Below, piece by piece: positions 1 through 9,108 of a stretch of 36,555 nt of DNA. The position numbers and the translations under genes are program-made. The stretch is from Clostridia bacterium. Its GTDB lineage: Bacteria; Bacillota; Clostridia; Christensenellales; Borkfalkiaceae. The stretch's first letter is position 1. Each line of letters opens with the position of its first letter. The stretch covers positions 1 to 36,555 of the forward strand of contig JAGANI010000003.1 in the NCBI GenBank assembly GCA_017624285.1, in the 5' to 3' direction. The notes under the pieces are model-generated. The model searched no databases. It was not told the DNA's origin and saw only the letters and a list, made by a program, of their open reading frames with translations.

Positions 1-13
1 GGTTTTTTTTTTT

Positions 14-50
14 AAAAAAAAAAACGACTGTATACGCAGACCGTCGTTTT
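14..50 (-). terminator. Rho-independent terminator of uvrBA
   Basis: On the minus strand an AAAACGAC/GTCGTTTT stem (arms at 43-50 and 21-28, loop 29-42) runs into an uninterrupted T tract just downstream of the uvrA stop codon. It ends the uvrB-uvrA transcript. Confidence 0.8.
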
Positions 51-54
51 AATT

Positions 55-2868
55 TTATAATAATTTTTTTAGGAATTGCCCCGTATAACTATTATCCACC
101 TTAGCGACGTCTTCAGGCGTGCCAACAGCCACTACAGTACCACCCTCGTCGCCACCTTCCGGTCCTAAGTCTATAATATAGTCTGAAATCTTAATTACGT
201 CAAGGTTATGCTCGATAACAAGCACCGTGTTGCCGTTATCCCTTAAACGATTTAAGATTGCACAGAGTTTTTCTACGTCGTAAGAGTGCAACCCCGTAGT
301 AGGTTCGTCTAAAATATAAAGCGTTTTACCCGTGGAGCGTTTTGCAAGCTCGGTAGCAAGTTTTACCCTTTGCGCTTCGCCACCGGATAAAGTAGTTGAA
401 CTTTGACCCAGTTTAATATACCCTAAACCAACGTCTTGCAAAGTTTTAATTTTGTTGTAGATAGAAGGTATCGCTTCAAAAAAGTCAACGGCTTCATCAA
501 CGGTCATATCTAAAACGTCGGCAATATTTTTACCCTTATATTTTACTTGTAAAGTTTCCCTATTATAACGCGTACCATGACAGACTTCACAAGGAACGTA
601 AATATCCGGTAAAAAGTGCATTTCTATCTTCATCATACCATCGCCGTCACAATGCTCACACCGACCACCAGATACGTTAAAAGAAAACCTGCCCGCTTTA
701 TAGCCACGCTCTTTAGCGTCGGGCGTAGATGCAAAAAGTTCCCTTATAGCAGAAAATACCCCCGTATACGTTGCTGGATTTGACCTTGGCGTCCTACCGA
801 TGGGCTGTTGGTCGATTGCTATTACGGAGTCAAAATGCTCTACCCCGTCCACCCCTTTGTGATTACCAAGTTTTACCCTAACCCTAGAAGTTATTGATGA
901 AACCGCAGGTAATATTACTTCGTTTACGAGTGAACTTTTACCACTACCAGAAACGCCCGTAACAGTAGTTATAAGACCGACTGGAATAGCAACGTCTATG
1001 TTTTTAAGGTTGTTTTGTTTTGCGCCGTAAACGTTAAGCCATCTGCCGTCTGGTTGTTTTCTAACGTTAGGGACTTCTATCTTACGCCTACCGGATAAAT
1101 AATCCCCCGTGATACTATTAGGCTCGTTAATGATGTCTTGTACGCTACCACATGCAACGACTTCACCACCATGTACGCCTGCGCCCCTGCCGATATCTAC
1201 GATATAATCAGCTGAACGCATTGTATCTTCGTCGTGCTCAACGACGATTAAAGTATTGCCTAAATCCCTTAAATGCTTTAGCGTACCGATAAGTTTTTGG
1301 TTATCCCTTTGGTGTAAACCGATACTGGGTTCGTCTAAGATATACAAAACGCCCGCTAACCCACTACCGATTTGCGTAGCAAGTCTTATACGTTGGGATT
1401 CACCACCAGACAAGGTTGAAGCCGACCTTGCTAAGGTTAAATACCCTAAACCGACGTCAATTAAAAAGTTTAACCTAGCGTTGATTTCTTTAAGGATAGA
1501 TTTAGCGATTAGTTTATTAGTTTCGCTTAAAACTAGGTTATCAAAAAACTCTTTTGATTTATATATAGACATTTCAGTTATTTCTGAAATGTTTTTACCA
1601 CCGATTAAAACGGAAAGCGCGTTTTTATTAAGCCTTTTACCGCCACACGCCGAACATGGTGAAGATACCATATAACGCTCGATTTCCATTTTAGTCCAGT
1701 CGCTAGTAGTTTCACCATAACGTCTTTCTAGGTTAGGTATGATACCCTCGTACTTACCCATAAACGTACCTTTTGAAGTGGCAGTTTCGTACGAATACTG
1801 GATTTTTTCGCCCCCGTTGCCGTATAAAATCATATTATACGCATCTTCAGGCAAGTCTTTAACGGGTACGTCCATACTAAAATTATAGTGTTTAGCAAGG
1901 GCGCTTAAATACATTTCAGCCATCTTTGCGCTGTCTAAGTTCCACCCGGTAACGTTCATAGCGCCTTCACGCAAAGTTTTGTTTTTATCTTTTACGATTA
2001 AGTCAGGGTCGATACGCTTTTTAAAACCTAACCCCGAACACTCCGGACAAGCACCAAACGGGTTGTTAAACGAAAACAATCTCGGCTCGATTTCTTCTAT
2101 ATTGATGCCGCAATCTGGACAAGCGTACTTAGTAGAATATAAAGTATCTACACCGTCAACCGACGCTATGCATAAGCCATCGGCAAGTTTAAGCGCTGTT
2201 TCTAAACTATCCCAAAGGCGTTTTTCGATACCGTCTTTAATAACAATACGGTCGATAATTACGTTAATATTATGTTTGTTATTTTTTTCGATAGGGATTT
2301 CTTCAGATAGGTCGTAAGTAATGCCGTCGACTTCCACACGGGCATAACCCGATTTACGATAACCTTCTAGCTCCTTACGGTATTCACCCTTTCTGCCACG
2401 AACTACCGGCGCTTTAATAATAACGCGCGCACCGTTACCGAACGCAGTAATACTATCACTGATTTGGTCCACCGTTTGACGCTCGATTTTTTTGCCACAG
2501 TTAGGACAATGAGGCTCGCCCACCCTAGCAAATAAAAGTCTTAAATAATCGTAAATTTCGGTAACCGTACCCACCGTTGAACGGGGATTGTGCGAAGTGG
2601 TTTTTTGATCGATTGATATTGCGGGCGATAAACCTTCGATTAAATCGACGTCGGGTTTTTCCATCTGCCCTAAAAACATACGCGCGTAGGAAGATAAACT
2701 TTCGACGTAGCGACGCTGACCTTCAGCATAAATGGTATCGAAAGCAAGCGTACTTTTACCCGATCCCGATAAGCCCGTTAAAACGGTAAGCGAATCACGC
2801 GGGATAGAAACGTCGATATTTTTTAAGTTGTTTTGCCTTGCGCCTTTTACTTTTAAAAATTGTTGCAT
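55..2868 (-). CDS. uvrA: UvrA, excinuclease ABC subunit A
   Basis: UvrA is the damage-recognition ATPase of nucleotide excision repair; as a dimer it scans DNA and loads UvrB. The 937-residue protein has the usual family length and twin ABC layout. The first Walker A is GLSGSGKS (about residues 32-39), with ABC signatures LSGGESQR and LSGGEAQR. The zinc-binding cysteine pairs are CPNC near residue 121, CPDC/CPEC around 250-280, and CEHC/CEVC in the second half. A second Walker A, GVSGSGKS, opens the C-terminal ATPase. The ATG is preceded by AAGG and lies 3 bases after the uvrB stop codon, so the two are cotranscribed and UvrA is expected to share the SOS promoter in front of uvrB. All signature elements are intact. 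Confidence 0.98.
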   Translation of the reverse strand: MQQFLKVKGARQNNLKNIDVSIPRDSLTVLTGLSGSGKSTLAFDTIYAEGQRRYVESLSSYARMFLGQMEKPDVDLIEGLSPAISIDQKTTSHNPRSTVGTVTEIYDYLRLLFARVGEPHCPNCGKKIERQTVDQISDSITAFGNGARVIIKAPVVRGRKGEYRKELEGYRKSGYARVEVDGITYDLSEEIPIEKNNKHNINVIIDRIVIKDGIEKRLWDSLETALKLADGLCIASVDGVDTLYSTKYACPDCGINIEEIEPRLFSFNNPFGACPECSGLGFKKRIDPDLIVKDKNKTLREGAMNVTGWNLDSAKMAEMYLSALAKHYNFSMDVPVKDLPEDAYNMILYGNGGEKIQYSYETATSKGTFMGKYEGIIPNLERRYGETTSDWTKMEIERYMVSSPCSACGGKRLNKNALSVLIGGKNISEITEMSIYKSKEFFDNLVLSETNKLIAKSILKEINARLNFLIDVGLGYLTLARSASTLSGGESQRIRLATQIGSGLAGVLYILDEPSIGLHQRDNQKLIGTLKHLRDLGNTLIVVEHDEDTMRSADYIVDIGRGAGVHGGEVVACGSVQDIINEPNSITGDYLSGRRKIEVPNVRKQPDGRWLNVYGAKQNNLKNIDVAIPVGLITTVTGVSGSGKSSLVNEVILPAVSSITSRVRVKLGNHKGVDGVEHFDSVIAIDQQPIGRTPRSNPATYTGVFSAIRELFASTPDAKERGYKAGRFSFNVSGGRCEHCDGDGMMKIEMHFLPDIYVPCEVCHGTRYNRETLQVKYKGKNIADVLDMTVDEAVDFFEAIPSIYNKIKTLQDVGLGYIKLGQSSTTLSGGEAQRVKLATELAKRSTGKTLYILDEPTTGLHSYDVEKLCAILNRLRDNGNTVLVIEHNLDVIKISDYIIDLGPEGGDEGGTVVAVGTPEDVAKVDNSYTGQFLKKLL

Positions 2869-2871
2869 TTT

Positions 2872-4833
2872 TTAACCTTTTCTCATCTTTGCTTTTAAGC
2901 TAGCAATTCTTTCGCGAAGTTCTATACACTTTTCAAAATCAAGATTTGCCGAAGCAATCTTCATAATTGCTTTTAACTTTTCTATCTCTTCAGGGATATC
3001 AGCATTTTTGATATCCACCTTATCCACCTTTTTAGAAATTTGCAAGGTGTTTGAAATATCTTTAATAATAGTTTTTGGTACAATGCCGTGTTTTGTATTG
3101 TAATCCGATTGAATTTTACGACGACGCTCGGTTTCGTCAATAGCGCGCTTCATACTACCAGTTATAACGTCGGCATACATAATAACCCTGCCGTCGCTAT
3201 TACGCGCTGCACGCCCGATGGTCTGTATAAGCGAAGTATCGCTTCTTAAAAAACCTTCCTTATCGGCGTCTAATATCGCAACAAGTTTGACTTCGGGCAT
3301 ATCTAAACCCTCTCTTAATAGGTTAATACCTACTAAAACGTCAAACTCCCCTTTACGTAGCCCAGTAACTATATCGATGCGCTCTAAAGTGTCGATATCG
3401 CTATGCATATATCTAACTTTAACGCCGTTATCTTTTAAATACTCGGTAAGGCTTTCAGCCATCTTTTTAGTAAGCGTAGTTATTAAAACCCTACCCCCGT
3501 CATCCACCGTTTTGTTAATTTCGATAAGCAAATCATCTATTTGGTTTTTTGTTGGACGGACAAAAATTTCCGGATCAACCAACCCCGTCGGACGGATTAA
3601 CTGCTCAACAACCCTTGACGCTTGATTAAGCTCGTACTCAGCAGGGGTTGCAGAAACACATATCATTTGGGTAACGCGTGCGTCGAATTCTTCAAAGTTA
3701 AGCGGACGATTATCAAATGCGGATTTTAATCTAAAACCATATCCAACTAAGTTTGTCTTGCGGGAAAAATCCCCATGATACATCGCACGTATTTGGGGTA
3801 TAGTCATATGCGATTCGTCTATCATGATGATAAAGTCATCGGGAAAATAATCCAACAAAGTAAAAGGAGGCTCACCAACCTTTCTACCATCAAAATAGCG
3901 TGAGTAATTTTCCACACCCTTGCAATAGCCGATTTCACGCATCATTTCTATATCGTAAGCGGTACGCTGTTTTAGGCGTTGCGCTTCTAAAAGTTTGTTT
4001 TGTTTTTCAAAAGCATCCACCTCGTCAAGCATGTCTTTGCCGATAAAAGATAAAGCACGTTCCATCTTTTCCTGCTCGACAGCATAGTGGCTTGCGGGGA
4101 AAATTACCGCATGCTTTAATTCTTTAACGACCTTGCCCGAAACGAACTCTACCTCGCAAAGCCTATCTATTTCGTCCCCAAAAAACTCTACACGAATTAC
4201 AATTTCAGAGTTAGACGACGGAAAAATATCTAAAGTATCCCCCCTAACCCTAAATGTAGAACGGTTAAAATCAATATCAGAACGGGCGTACTGAATTGTC
4301 ACGAGCTTTGCCATTAAAGCATCGCGGGAAATTTCATCCCCAGGTCTAAGCGATACCGCAAGTTTATAATACTCTTCAGGCGCGCCTAAACCGTATATGC
4401 ACGAAACTGACGCAACGACCAAAGTATCACGCCTTTCTGCCAACGAACAAGTTGCCGAGTGGCGAAGTTTATCGATTTCGTCATTTATGGATAAATCTTT
4501 TTCGATATAAGTATCGGTGGATGGTATATAAGACTCCGGCTGATAATAATCGTAATAAGACACAAAGAACTCCACACGATTTTCAGGAAAAAACTCCCTA
4601 AATTCGTTACAAAGTTGGGCGGCAAGCGTTTTGTTGTGCGCTATAACCAAAGTGGGACGATTTACCGCTTCGATCACGTTAGCCATAGTAAACGTTTTAC
4701 CACTACCCGTAACACCTAAAAGCACCTGCGTGCGCTCACCACAAAGAACGCCTTCCGTTAAAGACGCTATCGCTTGGGGTTGGTCGCCCGTAGGTTTATA
4801 TTTAGAGTGTAAAATAAACTTCCTGTCTTCCAT
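2872..4833 (-). CDS. uvrB: UvrB, excinuclease ABC subunit B
   Basis: UvrB is the helicase-like subunit that verifies DNA lesions handed over by UvrA and recruits UvrC. Visible elements are Walker A GVTGSGKT near the N-terminus, the beta-hairpin motif [12 protein letters not shown], the DEAD-like box IDESHM, helicase motif [11 protein letters not shown] and a C-terminal UVR domain ([11 protein letters not shown]) that binds UvrC. I place the start at the ATG giving [12 protein letters not shown]: it has a TTAAGG site about 7 bases upstream and matches the family N-terminus. The in-frame extension to 4887 runs back over the promoter -10 and into the LexA box, so it cannot be translated from this promoter. 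The product is 653 residues, normal for UvrB. It is the first gene of the uvrBA operon. Confidence 0.97.
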   Translation of the reverse strand: MEDRKFILHSKYKPTGDQPQAIASLTEGVLCGERTQVLLGVTGSGKTFTMANVIEAVNRPTLVIAHNKTLAAQLCNEFREFFPENRVEFFVSYYDYYQPESYIPSTDTYIEKDLSINDEIDKLRHSATCSLAERRDTLVVASVSCIYGLGAPEEYYKLAVSLRPGDEISRDALMAKLVTIQYARSDIDFNRSTFRVRGDTLDIFPSSNSEIVIRVEFFGDEIDRLCEVEFVSGKVVKELKHAVIFPASHYAVEQEKMERALSFIGKDMLDEVDAFEKQNKLLEAQRLKQRTAYDIEMMREIGYCKGVENYSRYFDGRKVGEPPFTLLDYFPDDFIIMIDESHMTIPQIRAMYHGDFSRKTNLVGYGFRLKSAFDNRPLNFEEFDARVTQMICVSATPAEYELNQASRVVEQLIRPTGLVDPEIFVRPTKNQIDDLLIEINKTVDDGGRVLITTLTKKMAESLTEYLKDNGVKVRYMHSDIDTLERIDIVTGLRKGEFDVLVGINLLREGLDMPEVKLVAILDADKEGFLRSDTSLIQTIGRAARNSDGRVIMYADVITGSMKRAIDETERRRKIQSDYNTKHGIVPKTIIKDISNTLQISKKVDKVDIKNADIPEEIEKLKAIMKIASANLDFEKCIELRERIASLKAKMRKG

Positions 4834-4858
4834 AAATAACCTTAAATTCTTTTTTATA

Positions 4859-4887
4859 ATTATACACGAACGTATGTTCGTAGTCAA
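4859..4887 (-). promoter_or_regulatory. uvrBA promoter, TTGACT-17-TATAAT
   Basis: The -35 TTGACT (4882-4887) and -10 TATAAT (4859-4864) are exactly 17 bases apart on the minus strand. The predicted start of transcription is about 20 bases before the uvrB ATG. The spacer is filled by the LexA box. Confidence 0.85.
4867..4880 (-). promoter_or_regulatory. LexA (SOS) operator
   Basis: CGAACATACGTTCG matches every position of the Bacillus-type LexA box (CGAACRNRYGTTYG) and lies between -35 and -10 of the uvrBA promoter. Bound LexA would block RNA polymerase directly, so uvrBA should be DNA-damage inducible. Confidence 0.92.
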
Positions 4888-4889
4888 TG

Positions 4890-4915
4890 TTTTTAACCGT
4901 AATATCGGTTAAAAA
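4890..4915. repeat. Inverted repeat upstream of the uvrBA promoter
   Basis: A perfect 10-base stem (TTTTTAACCG/CGGTTAAAAA) with a 6-base loop lies directly upstream of the uvrBA -35 and downstream of queH. It could be a weak terminator for the dxs-queH transcript, but no proper T tract follows on the minus strand, so the role is open. Confidence 0.5.
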
Positions 4916-4960
4916 ATCTAATTTTTTTATTTAGTTTTTTAATATAAATGAGCGTTTTTA

Positions 4961-5566
4961 CTACTTTACCGTTTCCCTTTTAGAAAACACGCATCCACAG
5001 TACGGTTGACGGTAAAGTGAATAAATTGAAGAAAGCTCTACCGACCTTTTATAGCCGTTGCGTTTTTTAAAATCGTTGATAAGGTATTTTACGCAGTATT
5101 CACCCTCTAGCGCTACGCCTATATTATTTAACTTTTCAGCATTTTTATAAGGGCTTACCGATAAAGTTGAACAAAAATAATCGTAACCGTGTAATTTTGC
5201 TTGTTTTGCAGTTTCTTCTAACCTAAGTTTATAGCAAACGGTACACCTATCCCCGCCTTCCTTAGCGGTTTCTAAACCACGTACGGCATTAAAAAATACG
5301 TCGGGATTATAATCGCCGTTAATTACGTCAATATTTAAGTTTTTGCAATACCTAACCTGCTCGTTTAAGCGCTTATCATACTCAACGGGGTCGGAAATAT
5401 TTGGATTAAAGTAAAAAACCGTTATATCAAAATAAGGCATTAAAACCTCTAAACAGGCGCTTGAACACGGCGCGCAACAACTGTGTAGCAGTAGCTTTGG
5501 CTTATTAAGTTTATCGATAGAATTTAACGTCTTATCAAATTCTTCTATAAAACTTTTATTACTCAT
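4961..5566 (-). CDS. queH: Epoxyqueuosine reductase QueH
   Basis: QueH catalyses the last step of queuosine synthesis, reducing epoxyqueuosine in tRNA, and is the non-orthologous replacement of QueG. The 201-residue protein has the family hallmarks: an adjacent Cys pair then Cys at residues 30, 31 and 34 (HSCCAPC), a CTVC motif near 108-111, and a C-terminal CGC motif. These are the iron-sulfur and metal ligands known in this family. Its ATG overlaps the stop codon of the upstream peptidase by one base (TAATG), so translation is probably coupled. It is the last gene of the dxs operon. No other queuosine genes are nearby, so the organism may import queuine or make precursors elsewhere. Confidence 0.93.
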   Translation of the reverse strand: MSNKSFIEEFDKTLNSIDKLNKPKLLLHSCCAPCSSACLEVLMPYFDITVFYFNPNISDPVEYDKRLNEQVRYCKNLNIDVINGDYNPDVFFNAVRGLETAKEGGDRCTVCYKLRLEETAKQAKLHGYDYFCSTLSVSPYKNAEKLNNIGVALEGEYCVKYLINDFKKRNGYKRSVELSSIYSLYRQPYCGCVFSKRETVK

Positions 5567-6276
5567 TACTTAAGTTCTTCCTTAATTAAATCTTCACCCG
5601 ATAAAGTAAGCTTGTACGCCTTACCACCTGCGGAAATTACCTTGGTAAGTTTGCCGTCGGTAAACTCTAAAGCGCAGTCGTTTTCGATACCGTAAGCAAA
5701 ATCAAATTTATCTTTATATTTAAGTATATTTTGCTTAAAATCAACTTCACGCTCGTTAAAGTGTGGCGAACACATACCGTCTAAAACGCCTAAGCCGTCT
5801 AAAATTTTATATTCACCATTTTGTTGGTTACGCATAAGGTCGAAGTCTGTATACATTTTGTTAAACCAGCAAATTGCGCCTGCGGATAACCCTGCAATTA
5901 TAACGCCACGCTCGTAAGCATCAAAGATAAGGTCTTTTAACCCCGATTGCGCCCAACTATCTAACATAAACTTGGTATCGCCACCACCGATATAAATCAT
6001 ATCGGCTTTTAAAAACTTTTCCTTAATATGGTCGTAGTTCATTTCGCCATAAACGGTTAAAGCAACTTCTGCTTTAATATCAAAAACCGAAGTATACGTT
6101 TTACGGTAACTATTAAAGTACGGCATACTGTCGTGGCTCGCCGTACCGATAAAAAGCCCCGTAGCGCGCTTATCACCTGCGTGATGCTTTGCTAAATTTA
6201 CGATATACTCATCAATTTTTAGGGTGGTTTTAGATTTAATTTCACCACCACCGATTGCTATAATCTTTTTTTCCAT
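5566..6276 (-). CDS. Peptidase E-like (family S51) serine peptidase
   Basis: The 236-residue protein belongs to family S51 (dipeptidase E / cyanophycinase, class I glutamine amidotransferase fold). The nucleophile Ser131 lies in GLSAGAICWF, and a likely catalytic His172 in CSPHFNERE. The IGGGDTKFML segment near 96-105 is the usual glycine-rich turn of this family. Family members cleave Asp-X dipeptides or act on cyanophycin. With no cyanophycin synthetase in the window, an aspartyl dipeptidase-like cytoplasmic role is more likely. The gene lies 5 bases after the PHP phosphatase gene and overlaps queH by one base, within the dxs operon. Confidence 0.88.
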   Translation of the reverse strand: MEKKIIAIGGGEIKSKTTLKIDEYIVNLAKHHAGDKRATGLFIGTASHDSMPYFNSYRKTYTSVFDIKAEVALTVYGEMNYDHIKEKFLKADMIYIGGGDTKFMLDSWAQSGLKDLIFDAYERGVIIAGLSAGAICWFNKMYTDFDLMRNQQNGEYKILDGLGVLDGMCSPHFNEREVDFKQNILKYKDKFDFAYGIENDCALEFTDGKLTKVISAGGKAYKLTLSGEDLIKEELK

Positions 6277-6281
6277 TTTAA

Positions 6282-6992
6282 CTAGTTTCCAAATAATTTT
6301 TTAGCGTTTGTATATAATAACTTGTCCGCTAAGTCCCTGCCGTATTCTTGCGAAACAAAATTATAAGCATCATTAAGTAGAATTTTTTTGTTTTTATGAT
6401 AGTCGCTTGCAATGAAATCCACGTAACCTAGAGACAGCATTTTTTTGACCCGTTCGGCACGCTCGGCGCTTTCTACACCAAAAATCGAGTATGCGTTTAC
6501 TTGAAATAACGCGCCCAAATCACGCATTAAAGCAACGTCTGAAATATCAAAGTAAGGAAATCTTTCAAAATGGACGACGATAGGTGTTATACCGATATCC
6601 GTGTAACTTTTAATAATACTTTGATACGACAATGGTTTAACGTGCCAAGAAAATTCCAGCAAAATATACTTGCTTTTATTTAACGTAAGCGCCTTACCTT
6701 GTTTAATTAAAGAAGGCATATCGGAGTGATGATGAAGTTCTTGCCCCAAATAAAAATTTAAATTTAACCCGTTTTCTTTAGCAAGTTTTGTAAACGAATT
6801 AAAAACCTCGATATCTTTAGCGGCTGGTGTTAAAAACATATCTAACCTAAAATGTGGTGTAAACATTACGTCGGTTACACCGTCATTTTTTAAGTTAGTT
6901 AGAAGTTCTAAAGACTGTTCTACCGAAGTAGAACCGTCGTCAACACACGGTAAAACGTGAGTATGTATATCAAAAAAATGTAAATCGTCCAT
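6282..6992 (-). CDS. CpsB/YwqE-type PHP tyrosine phosphatase
   Basis: This is a metal-dependent PHP-fold protein of the CpsB/CapC/YwqE group, which dephosphorylates tyrosine residues of bacterial BY-kinases. Metal-binding motifs are visible: HTH at residues 10-12 followed by VLPCVDDGS, TPHF, a GQELHH segment, VVHFERFPYF and the C-terminal SDYH. The 236 residues fit the family. The start codon follows an AAAGGG site, 11 bases after the dxs stop. Members usually sit beside a BY-kinase and capsule genes. Here there is no kinase, Wzz or glycosyltransferase in the window, so the substrate is unknown and a different phosphoester cannot be excluded. Confidence 0.88.
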   Translation of the reverse strand: MDDLHFFDIHTHVLPCVDDGSTSVEQSLELLTNLKNDGVTDVMFTPHFRLDMFLTPAAKDIEVFNSFTKLAKENGLNLNFYLGQELHHHSDMPSLIKQGKALTLNKSKYILLEFSWHVKPLSYQSIIKSYTDIGITPIVVHFERFPYFDISDVALMRDLGALFQVNAYSIFGVESAERAERVKKMLSLGYVDFIASDYHKNKKILLNDAYNFVSQEYGRDLADKLLYTNAKKLFGN

Positions 6993-7003
6993 ACGTAAAC
7001 CCT

Positions 7004-8797
7004 TTATTTGTTTTTGATTATTTTAACGATATCGTCTATATTTAATCCGTAATCGGACAACTGACTTTCAACCGAAGCATGCTTAATAAATTTATCGTCT
7101 AAACCAAAGATTGATACCTTAACGGGGTAAGATTTTTTTGAATAATACTCCGCTACCGCGCTACCAAAGCCACCTGATAAAACGTTGTCTTCTAAAGTGA
7201 TGATATGCGAAGATTTTTCTTCTTCAAGCACGTTAAAATCAAGTGGTTTAACACTTCTTGCGCTATAAATTTTTGCATCTATGCCGTAACTAGAAAGTTT
7301 ACTTGCTAAACTAAGCATCCTACCGCCTACGGCAAAAATTGTTACGTCTTGACCGTCTTTAATAAGCTCCCAACTGCCGTCAAAATCTTTTTTGGTAGCA
7401 AAAATTTCCCCCACGCCGTTGGGATAACGTACGGCAACGGGGCAATTTAACGATAAAGCGTAATTAAGGGCAGGCTCTAACTCGTTAACATCTTTAGGAC
7501 ATAAAATTTTTAAGTTTGGTATATGGCGAAGATAAGATAAATCAAACACGCCTTGATGCGTTGCACCGTCGCTACCAACTACGCCAGCCCTATCTATACA
7601 AAATACTACTGGTAAGTTTTGCAAGCACACGTCGTGCAAGATTTGGTCGTACGAGCGTTGTAAGAAGGTTGAGTATATGCAAACAAACGGTCTTAAACCT
7701 GCTTTTGCCATACCTGCAGACAGGGTAACGGCGTATTCTTCATTAATGCCGACGTCGAAAAACTTATCGGGGTATTTTGAAGCAAACGCGTTAAGTCCAA
7801 CGCCTTCCTTCATGCTAGCAGTAACGGCAACAACCTTATCGTTAGACGCGCACAAAGAAGACATCGCATCTCCAAGTGCGACCGAAAAACTATTGACCGT
7901 AGGCTTAAAATCTTTACCAATACCGTGGTAAACGTCGGCGTAAAGTTCGGCTTCTTTATAGCCTTTACCTTTAAGCGTGCGTAAATGCACGAATGCTGGA
8001 AAACCGTGTTCCTTTACCCTTTTAAAAACCTTAATCATCTCTTTAAGGTTATGCCCGTCAATAGTGCCGATATATTTAAATCCTATATCGTCGATATAAA
8101 CGTTGGGGTCGAAAACACGCTTAAAAAACCCTTTGATTTTGCGCAAAATTTTGCCGATAAAGTTTTTGCCAAACATCTTTTTTGCGCCAGATTTTATAGC
8201 AAGATAAGGTTTTTTAGTAGTTGAATTTATTATGCCTTTATAAAAACCGTTATCGTTTTTAGAAATAGACATACCATTATCGTTTAATATTAAAACAAAC
8301 TTATTAGGTTTATCGGGTGAAGCGTTTAAAGCTTCTAACGAAAGTCCGTTTGAAAGCGATGCATCCCCCACTACGCTAACTACGAAATAATCTTCTTTCA
8401 ATAAATTACGCGCGTAGCAATATCCCAAACCCCCTGCGACGGCATTACCCGCATGGCCCGAAACAAAAGCGTCGTAAGGACTTTCATCAGGGTTACAAAA
8501 GCCCGAAATACCATCTTTTTGCCTAAGGGTATTAAAAGCATCTTTACGACCTGATAAAATTTTGTGGGTATAACTTTGATGCCCCACGTCGAATAAAAGT
8601 TTATCGCTAGAAAAATCAAAAACGTGGTAAAGGGCGATGGTTAATTCAACCGAACCTAAGTTTGAAGAAAGATGACCACCGTTTGTTTTAACTGCGTCTA
8701 TTATTAAATTGCGCACTTCACCAGCAAGCGCCTGCAACTCTACAAGAGTAAGATTTTGTATATCTTTTGGTGAAGAAATTTTTTCTAATACAGACAT
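7004..8797 (-). CDS. dxs: 1-deoxy-D-xylulose-5-phosphate synthase
   Basis: Dxs makes 1-deoxy-D-xylulose 5-phosphate from pyruvate and glyceraldehyde 3-phosphate with thiamine diphosphate, the entry step of the MEP isoprenoid pathway and a precursor for thiamine and pyridoxal. Typical stretches are GGHLSSNLGSVELTIAL, DVGHQSYTHKILSGR, the transketolase pyrimidine-domain motif (DRAGVVGSDGATHQG) and the C-terminal EDNVLSGGFGSAV. The length of 597 residues is slightly below the usual 620. One oddity: the thiamine diphosphate motif reads GDASLSNGLSLEALN, where most family members have GDG. The asparagines that complete the motif are kept (ILNDNGMSI). The ATG follows AAAGGGG. First gene of the dxs-PHP-pepE-queH operon. 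Confidence 0.95.
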   Translation of the reverse strand: MSVLEKISSPKDIQNLTLVELQALAGEVRNLIIDAVKTNGGHLSSNLGSVELTIALYHVFDFSSDKLLFDVGHQSYTHKILSGRKDAFNTLRQKDGISGFCNPDESPYDAFVSGHAGNAVAGGLGYCYARNLLKEDYFVVSVVGDASLSNGLSLEALNASPDKPNKFVLILNDNGMSISKNDNGFYKGIINSTTKKPYLAIKSGAKKMFGKNFIGKILRKIKGFFKRVFDPNVYIDDIGFKYIGTIDGHNLKEMIKVFKRVKEHGFPAFVHLRTLKGKGYKEAELYADVYHGIGKDFKPTVNSFSVALGDAMSSLCASNDKVVAVTASMKEGVGLNAFASKYPDKFFDVGINEEYAVTLSAGMAKAGLRPFVCIYSTFLQRSYDQILHDVCLQNLPVVFCIDRAGVVGSDGATHQGVFDLSYLRHIPNLKILCPKDVNELEPALNYALSLNCPVAVRYPNGVGEIFATKKDFDGSWELIKDGQDVTIFAVGGRMLSLASKLSSYGIDAKIYSARSVKPLDFNVLEEEKSSHIITLEDNVLSGGFGSAVAEYYSKKSYPVKVSIFGLDDKFIKHASVESQLSDYGLNIDDIVKIIKNK

Positions 8798-8956
8798 AAA
8801 ACCCCTTTACGGCTAAAAAGCCTTATAGTAAATTAAAGCGACTTTAATTTTACCGCCTTGCAAGATAAAATATGCGATAAAACCGATTAAAGTTACGGTT
8901 TAACTAATAAAACGCCTAAAACAACGTTATAATGAGCATATTTAAAATAAACCTTA
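8798..8956 (-). promoter_or_regulatory. Long structured 5' leader of dxs
   Basis: About 160 nt separate the predicted transcription start from the dxs ATG. On the minus strand the leader can form an AAACCG/CGGTTT hairpin, an AAATTAAAG/CTTTAATTT stem and a GGCT/AGCC hairpin just before the AAAGGGG ribosome binding site. I do not recognise a known riboswitch; in particular no thiamine-diphosphate (THI-box) core is present. Confidence 0.4.
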
Positions 8957-8962
8957 TCTTTT

Positions 8963-8991
8963 ATTATATAAAATAATAAAGACCTTGTCAA
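8963..8991 (-). promoter_or_regulatory. dxs operon promoter, TTGACA-17-TATAAT
   Basis: A perfect-consensus sigma-A type promoter on the minus strand: -35 TTGACA at 8986-8991 and -10 TATAAT at 8963-8968, with a 17-base spacer. It drives dxs and the three genes behind it. Confidence 0.88.
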
Positions 8992-9053
8992 GGCAGATTA
9001 ATTTATTAAAAAAGCCTTTTCTTTTAAAAAAGAAAAACCGTAAATAAACCGAC

Positions 9054-9082
9054 TTGACTTTTACCACGCTTTATGATACCTT
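9054..9082 (+). promoter_or_regulatory. Possible promoter of the M29 aminopeptidase gene
   Basis: TTGACT (9054-9059) lies 17 bases before TACCTT, which is preceded by an extended -10 TGA. The -10 is poor, so this is a tentative call. It is the best candidate in the 311-base intergenic stretch (8798-9108) between the divergent genes; that stretch otherwise holds only the dxs promoter and leader. Confidence 0.4.
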
Positions 9083-9108
9083 ATTTATTAAAGTTAAAAG
9101 AGTCAATT

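Noticed and set aside
1256..3625. Plus-strand open frames inside uvrA and uvrB
   Set aside because: They are antisense to highly conserved coding sequence, have no ribosome binding sites and resemble no protein family.
4890..4915. Second SOS operator for uvrBA
   Set aside because: The inverted repeat AACCG-N6-CGGTT does not fit the GAAC-N4-GTTC core.
6282..6992. Capsule or exopolysaccharide locus, because of the CpsB-like phosphatase
   Set aside because: No BY-kinase, chain-length regulator, flippase or glycosyltransferase gene lies within the window.
9054..9077. Promoter TTGACT with TATGAT as -10 for the aminopeptidase gene
   Set aside because: The spacer would be only 12 bases; the alternative with 17 bases was kept as a tentative call.
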